DNA from: a virus
DNA length: 40,352 bases
Direction: 5' to 3' (one strand)
Virus record (IMG/VR): IMGVR_UViG_3300025879_001568
Location: 1 to 40,352 of that record
In this document: positions 26,716 to 33,266 of the stretch, piece by piece
Layout: each line of letters starts with the position of its first letter
How positions within the stretch are numbered: the stretch's first letter is position 1
Position numbers and translations under genes: made by a program
Notes under the pieces: generated by a model
Databases searched by the model: none
Seen by the model: the letters and a program-made list of their open reading frames with translations, nothing else
What the model was told of the DNA's origin: nothing

Positions 26716-27380
26716 TGGATAATTTAGTTAAAATATACGAAAAAGCTATACCTGAAGATATTTGTCAATTTATAATTAATGAATTTGAAACATCGAACAG
26801 CCAGAGCGAAGGGATTAGCGGAGCTGGTGTGAATAAAGCAGTTAAATCCTCAACAGATTTGATGATACACCTAAATTTAAATGAACCTAACTGGTCTTAC
26901 ATATATGATTACCTGAGGGAGAACTTGCTAGGTAACCTTGTTGATTACATCGAACACAACCCTTTTATGACCATAAATGGTGATTTTAAATCAAAATCAT
27001 CTGTAGTTAGAACAGCTCAATCATGTTTTATGGCCGCCAATAATGGTAACCCACACATGCAAATGCAAAGATATATAGATGACCAAGGGTATTATGCCTG
27101 GCATCACGAAAACGAAGGTGGTTCATCCATTAAAAGAGAGTTGTTTTTTATATATTACCTTAATGATGTGTCTGAAGGCGGTGAAACCGAATTTAAGTTT
27201 AATCACCAAAAAGTAAAACCTGAGACAGGTAAGTTAATTATGGCACCAGCCTTATGGACACATAAACATAGGGGTAACCCACCTTTAAATGGTCAACATA
27301 AGTATATCATAACTGGTTGGATAGAAAAAACAGATGATCATAAAATAGCGTTAGAATTTAATGAGGATTATCTGATATAG
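26715..27380 (+). CDS. 2OG-Fe(II) dioxygenase (prolyl 4-hydroxylase-like)
   Basis: Predicted to hydroxylate a protein side chain or small molecule using Fe(II), O2 and 2-oxoglutarate. In the 221 residues the double-stranded beta-helix core is clear: QRYIDDQGYYAWHHENE (118-134), RELFFIYYLNDVSEGGETEF (141-160), VKPETGKLIMAPALWTHKHRG (167-187) and HKYIITGWIE (195-204). Metal ligands are probably H130, E132 and H183 or H185, so the usual H-x-D is H-x-E here; K196 may bind 2-oxoglutarate. Related genes are common in T4-like marine phages. The collagens nearby are nearly proline-free, so classic collagen prolyl hydroxylation is unlikely. Confidence 0.88.
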   Translation: MDNLVKIYEKAIPEDICQFIINEFETSNSQSEGISGAGVNKAVKSSTDLMIHLNLNEPNWSYIYDYLRENLLGNLVDYIEHNPFMTINGDFKSKSSVVRTAQSCFMAANNGNPHMQMQRYIDDQGYYAWHHENEGGSSIKRELFFIYYLNDVSEGGETEFKFNHQKVKPETGKLIMAPALWTHKHRGNPPLNGQHKYIITGWIEKTDDHKIALEFNEDYLI

Positions 27381-27416
27381 ATAGGTTTTTTATTAAAACA
27401 AGGGTATTTATTACAT

Positions 27417-28163
27417 ATGGACAACATTATAAAAAGCTTTACCGTAAAACCTAGTTTATCCAAAGATATTTGGTTAAATAATGGATCTGATGACTTTAAG
27501 GGTATTAAATTACACAAAGAGGTTAGAGATAGATTAATAGCAATCACTAAAGATTTCGTTGATAGTATAGGTTTAGACTCTGTTATTGTTGAAGATATAA
27601 TACTAGTAGGTAGTATATGTAATTACAATTGGTCGCAATTCTCAGATCTTGATTTACATGTACTTGTTGACAAAAATGAGTTAACCGATAACGATTTGCT
27701 GGCTGATGAATTTTTTACAGCTAAAAAGGAATTATATAACATAAAACACGATATAACTATAAAGGGTTTTGATGTTGAGTTATACGCACAGGATGTTACT
27801 GAGACAGTTGATTCTGGTGGTATATATAGCGTGTTATTTAATAAATGGGTTAAAACACCCACCAAAGAAAAGGGTCAAAAATCTATACGAAAAAGCGCTA
27901 TAGTTAAAAAGGTTAAAGATTTTATAAAAAAATTAGATAATATAAAAAAGGAAGTTGATTCAGAAGTAAAGATACTAAAGATAGATAAATTAAAAGCTAA
28001 AATAAGATCATACAGAAAGAGTGGCTTGGCGTCAGGAGGTGAATATAGTACTGAAAATCTAGTATTCAAATATCTAAGGAGATCGGGGTATTTAGAAGAG
28101 TTAAGAGATTTAGGTATTGAGGTTAAAGATGATACTTTATCATTAGAAAATGAAGTACGTTGA
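27417..28163 (+). CDS. Nucleotidyltransferase-fold protein
   Basis: A 248-residue protein with the polymerase-beta-like nucleotidyltransferase signature: VGSICNYNWSQFSDLDLHVLVD (64-85), where G65-S66 and D77/D79 are the G-S and D-x-D residues, and a probable third Asp at D119 in GFDVELYAQD. The C-terminal third is lysine-rich and helical (about 150-210). Stand-alone members of this type recur in T4-like phages with unknown substrates (nucleotide or aminoglycoside-like transfer, or tRNA editing have been proposed for relatives). TATTTATT (27405-27412) lies 4 bases before the ATG. Confidence 0.82.
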   Translation: MDNIIKSFTVKPSLSKDIWLNNGSDDFKGIKLHKEVRDRLIAITKDFVDSIGLDSVIVEDIILVGSICNYNWSQFSDLDLHVLVDKNELTDNDLLADEFFTAKKELYNIKHDITIKGFDVELYAQDVTETVDSGGIYSVLFNKWVKTPTKEKGQKSIRKSAIVKKVKDFIKKLDNIKKEVDSEVKILKIDKLKAKIRSYRKSGLASGGEYSTENLVFKYLRRSGYLEELRDLGIEVKDDTLSLENEVR

Positions 28164-28183
28164 TTTTTTTAATAAAAGGCGTA

Positions 28184-28191
28184 TATTTATA
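28184..28191 (+). promoter_or_regulatory. TATTTATA motif before the split acidic gene
   Basis: An exact TATTTATA, 34 bases before the ATG at 28226. Candidate late promoter, as before head genes. Confidence 0.35.
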
Positions 28192-28225
28192 ATAAGAATA
28201 ACACTTAGTCAATAAAAAGAAAATT

Positions 28226-28594
28226 ATGAAGCCAATAGGTTCAGAAAAAATAGTAAACCCAGACGAAAAATTATCTAGAATACTAGAAATCGCTGGTATT
28301 AAAAAAAATACATTAGATGAAGCTGTATCTAAAACTGGTACACAATCTAATATATTACACGAAGCATTAGCATCTGATGGTACCCAATACGGTATCGTAC
28401 AAGAAGAGAAATATGTTTATATTAAAGTTAAAAAAGAGACTGGCTACGAATATACTGGTGGTGTTCAGAACATACACGAAAATTCATATAGATCATACGC
28501 GGAAGCGCTTAAACACTTAAACATGATGTTCAAACAAATCAACGAAAATGTTGGTCATACTGAAAACATCGACGTTTTAAAAAAAAAAGTCTAA
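28226..28594 (+). CDS. N-terminal part of a frameshifted acidic protein
   Basis: Encodes 122 residues ending ENIDVLKKKV. Near the N-terminus, NPDEKLSRILEIAGIKK closely resembles the end of the scaffold protein (NPQLSRILDIIGKIK). The rest is alpha/beta with no known fold. The frame stops just after a T4A10 tract, while the -1 frame is open through the tract and continues for another 178 residues. I infer that this and the next entry form one protein of about 299 residues, made by ribosomal frameshifting or transcriptional slippage, unless the tract is miscounted. A virion or prohead role is suggested by the shared motif only. Confidence 0.8.
   Translation: MKPIGSEKIVNPDEKLSRILEIAGIKKNTLDEAVSKTGTQSNILHEALASDGTQYGIVQEEKYVYIKVKKETGYEYTGGVQNIHENSYRSYAEALKHLNMMFKQINENVGHTENIDVLKKKV
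28576..28588 (+). promoter_or_regulatory. Probable -1 frameshift site (T TTA AAA plus A10 run)
   Basis: In the upstream frame the bases read T-TTA-AAA (28576-28582), a canonical X-XXY-YYZ heptamer, inside an A10 run (28579-28588). Downstream lie the hairpins GAACG-tta-CGTTC (28597-28609) and an 11-base-pair stem 28621-28631 with 28642-28652 (two G-T pairs). A -1 slip joins LKKK to SLTERYVLKIK. An A11 tract would also restore one frame, so transcript slippage or a homopolymer undercall are alternatives. Confidence 0.6.
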
Positions 28595-29124
28595 CTGAAC
28601 GTTACGTTCTAAAAATTAAAGGAGCTGAATCTGATAATACGGATTCGGCTTCTTCTATTAATGTAGAACCTGAAATCGACACCGAAGTTGATACAGAGGT
28701 ACCAAACGATATGATCGATGATACCACTGATATGATTGACGATACTGAAGAAACTACTGATGATATGGTCGATGATACTGAAGATATGATCGATGATACT
28801 GAAGAAACTACTGAAGAGAATCCAGACGAACCTATATTGAAAACGGTTCAAAAACTAACAGGTAAATTAACACAAAAAATGAGGAGTGGGTCTGAGGGCC
28901 TGGAATCCAAAGATTATAAATATGTTGTTAATTCAATACTATCAGCAATAGACATGACAAAAGTATCTGAAGAAGATATGAATGATATGTTAAAAAAGTT
29001 AGAGAATAAAGATTCTGAAGACACTGAGAAAGCTGAATCGGAGGCTGAAAGTATACAGGAGGAACCTACGGTACACCCAAATAGAATTAAAAAGTCTACT
29101 ATAGACGAATTCATAAACAAATAA
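28588..29124 (+). CDS. C-terminal part of the frameshifted acidic protein
   Basis: Open in the -1 frame from 28564 with no good start until ATG 28711. As a fusion it contributes SLTERYVLKIKGAES, an Asp/Glu/Thr-rich repeat region (MIDDTEETTDDMVDDTEDMIDDTEETTEE) and a helical tail (about LKTVQKLTGKLTQKM to TIDEFINK). If expressed alone it would start at 28711 and have 137 residues. The acidic repeat resembles the low-complexity acidic parts of the scaffold (6875-8122) and the portal tail. Function unknown; structural or prohead-core role suspected. Confidence 0.7.
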   Translation, partial: SLTERYVLKIKGAESDNTDSASSINVEPEIDTEVDTEVPNDMIDDTTDMIDDTEETTDDMVDDTEDMIDDTEETTEENPDEPILKTVQKLTGKLTQKMRSGSEGLESKDYKYVVNSILSAIDMTKVSEEDMNDMLKKLENKDSEDTEKAESEAESIQEEPTVHPNRIKKSTIDEFINK

Positions 29125-29156
29125 AACTACGTTTTAGATTTTTCTGTTAAATAATT

Positions 29157-29187
29157 TTGTTTTTACCGACAAGTTTACTTATTTTTG
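29157..29187 (+). promoter_or_regulatory. Host-type promoter of the dNMP kinase gene
   Basis: TTG (29157-29159), 20-base spacer, TATTTTTG (29180-29187), exact TAnnTTTG. The ATG at 29205 is 17 bases further. Fits early or middle expression of a nucleotide-metabolism gene. Confidence 0.7.
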
Positions 29188-29204
29188 TATAAATAATTAT
29201 ATAG

Positions 29205-29765
29205 ATGATAATAGGTATTTTAGGTAAAAAGCGTTCAGGTAAGGACACAACAGGGGATTATTTAGTTAAAAATAATGGTTTTACTAAATATAGTTTCGCT
29301 AACCCAATAAAAAGAGGTGCTATGGAGCTTTTCGGGTTTACTGAAGAACAAGTTTTCGGTGACTCAAAAGACGAGATAGATCCAGTTTGGGGTATAACCC
29401 CTAGGTTAGTCTTACAAATAATGGGTACAGAAGTATTCCAATACGATATCCCTAAACACATACCAGAACTACAAAAATTTGGGAGAAGTTTTTGGGTTAA
29501 AAGGTTTGAACAGTGGTATCAAAATAATCCAGATTTAGACGTTGTTATATGTGACGTTAGATTCCAACACGAGGTTGACGCCATATTGAGTATGGGTGGT
29601 GTTATATGGTCGGTTAATCGACCTAATTTAAATAAGGGTGACGAACACGCTTCTGAAAAAGAGATGGATTCAATAATAGGTGTAACCACTAAAATAAATA
29701 ATGACGGGGGTTTAGGTGACCTATACGAAAAAGTTAATGGATTAATACGTGATTTACGAAACTAA
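29205..29765 (+). CDS. Deoxynucleoside monophosphate kinase (T4 gp1-like)
   Basis: Phosphorylates deoxynucleoside monophosphates to supply phage DNA synthesis. The 186 residues start with a P-loop GILGKKRSGKDTT (4-16), followed by YSFANPIKRGAMELFGF, a substrate-lid region GITPRLVLQIMGTEVFQ, and the typical DVRFQHEVDAILSMGGVIWSVNRP and HASE...INNDGGLGDLY blocks. Slightly shorter than T4 gp1 (241). It follows a host-type promoter, and the next gene overlaps its end by 17 bases. Confidence 0.9.
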   Translation: MIIGILGKKRSGKDTTGDYLVKNNGFTKYSFANPIKRGAMELFGFTEEQVFGDSKDEIDPVWGITPRLVLQIMGTEVFQYDIPKHIPELQKFGRSFWVKRFEQWYQNNPDLDVVICDVRFQHEVDAILSMGGVIWSVNRPNLNKGDEHASEKEMDSIIGVTTKINNDGGLGDLYEKVNGLIRDLRN

Positions 29766-30114
29766 AGTTTCTGAAATACTATCTCTTTACGAGTTCAGTG
29801 TCGGTAGAGGTTTATTAGAAATGCTCTGCAATTCCTTTAAAAAAGAAATAACGTGTAATGTGGATATAAATGAGGATTTATTAAATAAATTCCATAAATA
29901 TAACCCTAACTATGTTTTTTATGAACCAGGACGATACTCAACAGAAGTTAAATTAAAAAGTATACACATTATATTACTCAGTACTAATGTTGAAAACTTC
30001 CTTTTCGATATATCGGATTTCATTTTATACGGGGAAGAGGGTCATTCCCCTAATCTAGAATGGGTTAATAATGACTCATCTAACGTTTATAATGAGTGTT
30101 ATATAAACCTGTAG
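29749..30114 (+). CDS. Unknown protein overlapping the dNMP kinase gene
   Basis: A 121-residue product if started at GTG 29749 inside the end of the kinase gene; the first ATG alternative is at 29821. Mixed alpha/beta, no recognised motif, a single stop TAG. The frame ends 4 bases before the end of the convergent cupin-like gene. The overlap suggests coupled expression with the kinase. Confidence 0.6.
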   Translation: MIYETKVSEILSLYEFSVGRGLLEMLCNSFKKEITCNVDINEDLLNKFHKYNPNYVFYEPGRYSTEVKLKSIHIILLSTNVENFLFDISDFILYGEEGHSPNLEWVNNDSSNVYNECYINL

Positions 30115-30118
30115 AGGA

Positions 30119-30415
30119 CTAATGTTTAATTATTTTAAGTATTAACTTACCATCACCCTTAATAACCCTATGCCATTCGTGACGATCTATTTTAAGAGTC
30201 TCATTCTCTTTAAATAGTTTAGGTAATCTATTATCATACTGAAAATACCAGTTATTAGCATTTAAAGGCGTGATAGAGCGACTTTCATCATCTCTATGCC
30301 ACATTAGCTCTATAGGGTCTATATTGTCGCTAAACTCTCTTATAACGTAATTGTCCCCAATTTCGATATCAGTGTAAGGTTTACCAGTATCCACTAAAAT
30401 TAGATTTAAGTCCAA
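30119..30415 (-). CDS. Small cupin-like phage protein
   Basis: The conserved core is YVIREFSDNIDPIELMWHRDDESRSITPLNANNWYFQYDNRLPKLF followed by LKIDRHEWHRVIKGDGKLILKI, a WHRD...WHR arrangement typical of small RmlC-type cupins seen in many phages; the two His groups would line the barrel. Substrate unknown. The start is uncertain: an ATG at 30502 would overlap the conserved end of the upstream gene by 122 bases, so TTG 30415 (35-base overlap) or GTG 30394 look more natural. The stop is at 30119. Confidence 0.7.
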   Translation of the reverse strand: MDLNLILVDTGKPYTDIEIGDNYVIREFSDNIDPIELMWHRDDESRSITPLNANNWYFQYDNRLPKLFKENETLKIDRHEWHRVIKGDGKLILKIIKH

Positions 30416-31598
30416 GTAAATTTGCGTACCTAGGTAACCTACAAGACCAATAAGACGCTTTAGTTCTGTCTTTCTTATTAGCACAGTCGTGTCTAGCCGC
30501 AAATGACTTTCTAGCCTTAGGGTTATTTAATTTAACCGACAAACCAGTAGTATCACCAAAAGATACTTTCTTAACACCACCACCTGGTTTTCTAACATAT
30601 ACGTAGAATTTTTTAGCACCCCCTCGCTTAGGTTTATTCAATTCAACATCTTTACCCTTATGAGTTAACTCATTTATGTTGTCATCATCCATTAACGGTA
30701 AATCAAGAGGTACCCTAACACCCATATAGTAATCAAAAGTACCTAAACTAGTTTCTTCGAATAAATGTTTATCCTCCCCACTTAATTTCAGAGCACCCCT
30801 TTCCCACATTTCTCTAGCCTCCTTAATTAAGGATATGTGTTTATCACTACCAGCTCTATATACATTTTCTAATAAAGATATATTATTATCGACATGATAA
30901 TTAATCGCTTCATTTAAATCCAACATATTAGATAAAATGTCCAGACTATCGTTTACTCTTTTCTCTATAGCAAGTTCAAAACATTCTTCACAAATAAATT
31001 CACTTTCATTAACCAAAGTTTCAAACTCTTTATTATTAAACATATCCTCTATAAGTTCAAACATAAAAGATAAGTCTTTGTATTTAGGGTTAACTTTTAC
31101 ACCGTAACAGTCATTACTCTTTTCCATCATAGGTTTACCAAACGTTTCTTTAGATCTTGATATATAAAAAGTAGGATCTTCACACTCTTCTGATATCGAA
31201 AATAATTCAGGTATTATCTCCATTACTGGTTCTAGTTTAGTTCGGTTAGTAAAGTCTAAAACGGGTAACTTACTAATACCTATTTGCTTAGCTGCTATAG
31301 CTCTATGCCTACCGTCACTACTTCTTACATTAGTTTTATCCAAAGAATATAAGGCTAAAGGGTCCAATTTACCACCTCGATTTATGTGTGATATTAAGTC
31401 ATCCACATTTTCTTGTGTTTCATCATCAATACTCAAATCTTTTGCTTTTGATATAAATTCGTCTGGTGTCATATAAACTAATTCACCACCCCTACTTTTG
31501 TAATCACCATCACCATACCACAAACCCTCTTCTTCCATAGGGTAATTAACCTCACCCTTAAGAGCTATCTCTAATATCCGTTTTTTAGTAACAATCAT
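30381..31598 (-). CDS. ParB/sulfiredoxin-like domain protein with conserved phage C-terminal domain
   Basis: A 405-residue protein. Residues 40-120 carry a ParB/Srx-like core: LISHINRGGKLDPLALYS...NVRSSDGRHRAIAAKQIGISKLPV (DGRHR at 95-99). A helical middle follows (about 150-300) with C203 and C206 (FICEEC). The C-terminal 80 residues (326-405: FYVYVRKPGGGVKKVSFGDTTGLSVK...NPKARKSFAARHDCANKKDRTKASYWSCRLPRYANLLGL) match a conserved domain found at the end of various T4-like phage proteins, whose role I cannot name. A second DGRHR protein is encoded divergently at 31673. TATTTATT (31610-31617, minus) precedes the start. Confidence 0.78.
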   Translation of the reverse strand: MIVTKKRILEIALKGEVNYPMEEEGLWYGDGDYKSRGGELVYMTPDEFISKAKDLSIDDETQENVDDLISHINRGGKLDPLALYSLDKTNVRSSDGRHRAIAAKQIGISKLPVLDFTNRTKLEPVMEIIPELFSISEECEDPTFYISRSKETFGKPMMEKSNDCYGVKVNPKYKDLSFMFELIEDMFNNKEFETLVNESEFICEECFELAIEKRVNDSLDILSNMLDLNEAINYHVDNNISLLENVYRAGSDKHISLIKEAREMWERGALKLSGEDKHLFEETSLGTFDYYMGVRVPLDLPLMDDDNINELTHKGKDVELNKPKRGGAKKFYVYVRKPGGGVKKVSFGDTTGLSVKLNNPKARKSFAARHDCANKKDRTKASYWSCRLPRYANLLGLKSNFSGYW

Positions 31599-31660
31599 AA
31601 CCTTTTAATAATAAATACACTTAAATATAATTAAAATTTTTTTTTAATAAAGTTATGTGG

Positions 31661-31668
31661 TATATTTG
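31661..31668 (+). promoter_or_regulatory. TAnnTTTG element directly before the 31673 gene
   Basis: TATATTTG, an exact host -7 element, followed by just 4 bases and then the ATG. No TTG is seen at the usual upstream distance. The same 4-base gap occurs in both genes flanking 33238, which suggests a leaderless mRNA. Confidence 0.5.
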
Positions 31669-31672
31669 TATT

Positions 31673-32029
31673 ATGAAGTATATAGGGTTAGAACAATATA
31701 AATTAAGCGATTCTAGAAACAACTCATTGGTTTTAGTTGACATAGACTTATTAATCTCTAAGTTAAAGGTGGATACACCAGAATACTTTGTTGGTGAGAG
31801 CACTAATAACCCTTACAGTATACGCAGAATAACCAACGCAATGGATTACGTTAAAAAAAATTTAGGTAACTCAGGTTGTTTAGAAGCTTCATTAATTAGT
31901 GTAGAAGATGGTAGGTTGGGTGTTATAGATGGTAGACACAGAATAATCGCCGCAAAAAAAATTGGGTATACCCACATTTATGTAGACATACCCAATAAAT
32001 ATAAAAAGGTCTTATATGGTATTACTTAA
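31673..32029 (+). CDS. Second ParB/sulfiredoxin-like DGRHR protein
   Basis: A 118-residue protein (MKYIGLEQYKLSD...) with SVEDGRLGVIDGRHRIIAAKKIGYTHIYVDIP at about 82-110, the same DGRHR-IAAK-IG motif as the divergent 405-residue neighbour. It consists of little more than this domain. Relatives of the fold bind DNA and CTP or act as nucleases or ATP-dependent reductases, so a function cannot be chosen. The ATG at 31673 is preferred over 31655, because the promoter element lies between them. Its end overlaps the convergent next gene by 8 bases. Confidence 0.78.
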   Translation: MKYIGLEQYKLSDSRNNSLVLVDIDLLISKLKVDTPEYFVGESTNNPYSIRRITNAMDYVKKNLGNSGCLEASLISVEDGRLGVIDGRHRIIAAKKIGYTHIYVDIPNKYKKVLYGIT

Positions 32030-32630
32030 ATTTAACCATTGATTCTAGTTTAGGGTTATCAATAAATTTTATTGACTCTGGTGTGATCTCTAACAACATC
32101 GCGTCACCACTTTCAAATACATCGGTATCGGTAGTAGAAGGTATGTTCTCACCCGCTTTTATGAAAAGGTTTAAATAACTAGATAAAGCGTGTAATATTT
32201 CGTCTTGATCGATATGGTGTTTCCAATCGTCAATAGCAACTAAATATCTACCATCCTCATCCTCATCTTCCATTTGAGGTATATCCAAATAATCAGCTAA
32301 CGTATCGTAAATGTCCTCACCATCTTCTTCGACAGCATCGTTTATGGTATAATAATATTTATTTGTTGATTTATTTAACAGAATCATCTCTTCACCATCA
32401 TAACCAACACCATGAAAACTACCTTTAACATATTCACCCGACTTAGTTGCTCCCCCATCACTATTCCAAGGGGCGCTAGAATTATCAGAACCCATAGGGT
32501 AGTTATAGTTATCCATTTCACTTAACATCGATTTCAACTCACTCTCTGATATCTGATCCTTAGAACCCTTTTTGTTCTCCAGAATAGTTTTCATCTGAGA
32601 TTCAGTTATCTTATATATTTTCTTAGACAT
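32022..32630 (-). CDS. Unknown acidic protein with N-terminal YKITESQ motif
   Basis: A 202-residue product. The N-terminus KKIYKITESQMKTILENK and ISESELKSMLSEM are short amphipathic helices of a kind that begin many proteins in marine-phage genomes (for example R-L-T-E-S-D-L). The centre has two Gly/Tyr-rich beta stretches (YVKGSFHGVGYDGEEMILLNKSTNKYYYT), and the rest is acidic. No catalytic motif seen. TATTTATA on the minus strand (32643-32650) lies 12 bases before the start, so it may be a late gene. Confidence 0.72.
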   Translation of the reverse strand: MSKKIYKITESQMKTILENKKGSKDQISESELKSMLSEMDNYNYPMGSDNSSAPWNSDGGATKSGEYVKGSFHGVGYDGEEMILLNKSTNKYYYTINDAVEEDGEDIYDTLADYLDIPQMEDEDEDGRYLVAIDDWKHHIDQDEILHALSSYLNLFIKAGENIPSTTDTDVFESGDAMLLEITPESIKFIDNPKLESMVKFK

Positions 32631-32642
32631 AGTATTTTTATT

Positions 32643-32650
32643 TATAAATA
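32643..32650 (-). promoter_or_regulatory. TATTTATA motif before the 202-residue gene
   Basis: Exact match in sense orientation, 12 bases from the start codon. The site overlaps TTTATAAA, so it is close to palindromic and could be read either way. Confidence 0.3.
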
Positions 32651-32655
32651 TATTG

Positions 32656-33210
32656 TTATTTCATTAAATTCTGGAATTCGTATATATTATTAGGTATTGG
32701 ACTTAATTGATCAAATCCGTAAAAAGCAGTCATATTAGTCTGTTCTCTTATATTCTGATTCAAGACCAATGATTTATGACTAAAGCTATTTACAACGCTT
32801 TGGTTACCGTAACCACATATATAGTAATTAAGGTCGTCAACCTTACATATAAATAAAGATTTTTTGTAAATAGGGTGGTAAAAAATAGGGAATTCACCAT
32901 CGTTAAATGATATTATACTAACCCACTTACCGCTATACCTATTAAATTGGTCCATAATAGGTGTATCCATATCCTTATAATCGATTAACGGGAAGTTTAT
33001 TAGTTTAGATATAGCGGTTATTTGACACACTAAAGAGAATAATTTCTTGTACTTATCATTACCAGACTTTAACTCATGTACACCCAAATCATAAAATATT
33101 AAATTTTTTATGTATGACACACAATTATGTACATCCTTATTATCAAGGGTTATACCATCAAACCTATGTTTATTCTTAGCGAATACCTCTTCGAAATTAA
33201 ATATACTCAT
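32656..33210 (-). CDS. Unknown protein divergent from the UvrD-family helicase
   Basis: A 184-residue alpha/beta protein, aromatic-rich (YYICGYGNQSVVNSF, FYGFDQLSPIP), with no motif I recognise. Its start codon is 4 bases from a host-type -7 element and it shares a symmetric promoter region with the helicase gene, so it is probably an early gene and may be co-regulated with DNA metabolism. Confidence 0.72.
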   Translation of the reverse strand: MSIFNFEEVFAKNKHRFDGITLDNKDVHNCVSYIKNLIFYDLGVHELKSGNDKYKKLFSLVCQITAISKLINFPLIDYKDMDTPIMDQFNRYSGKWVSIISFNDGEFPIFYHPIYKKSLFICKVDDLNYYICGYGNQSVVNSFSHKSLVLNQNIREQTNMTAFYGFDQLSPIPNNIYEFQNLMK

Positions 33211-33214
33211 AACA

Positions 33215-33262
33215 CAAAAGTATATATTTATTTGTTTTAAAACAAACTTTTATTTAGATTTG
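33215..33262. promoter_or_regulatory. Symmetric bidirectional host-type promoter
   Basis: Minus strand: TTG (33243-33245), 20 bases, TACTTTTG (33215-33222), then 4 bases to the ATG ending at 33210. Plus strand: TTG (33232-33234), 20 bases, TAGATTTG (33255-33262), then 4 bases to ATG 33267. Both -33 elements lie in a perfect 16-base palindrome, TTTGTTTTAAAACAAA (33231-33246). All elements and both start codons are equidistant from 33238.5. Confidence 0.75.
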
Positions 33263-33266
33263 ACCC

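Noticed and set aside
28609-28851. Minus-strand open frame opposite the acidic repeat
   Set aside because: It is the antisense of GAT/GAC/GAA repeats (Ile/Ser/Phe-rich) with no start context.
31655-31672. Six-codon upstream extension of the 31673 gene
   Set aside because: The extension coincides with the TATATTTG promoter element, so the ATG at 31673 is the sensible start.
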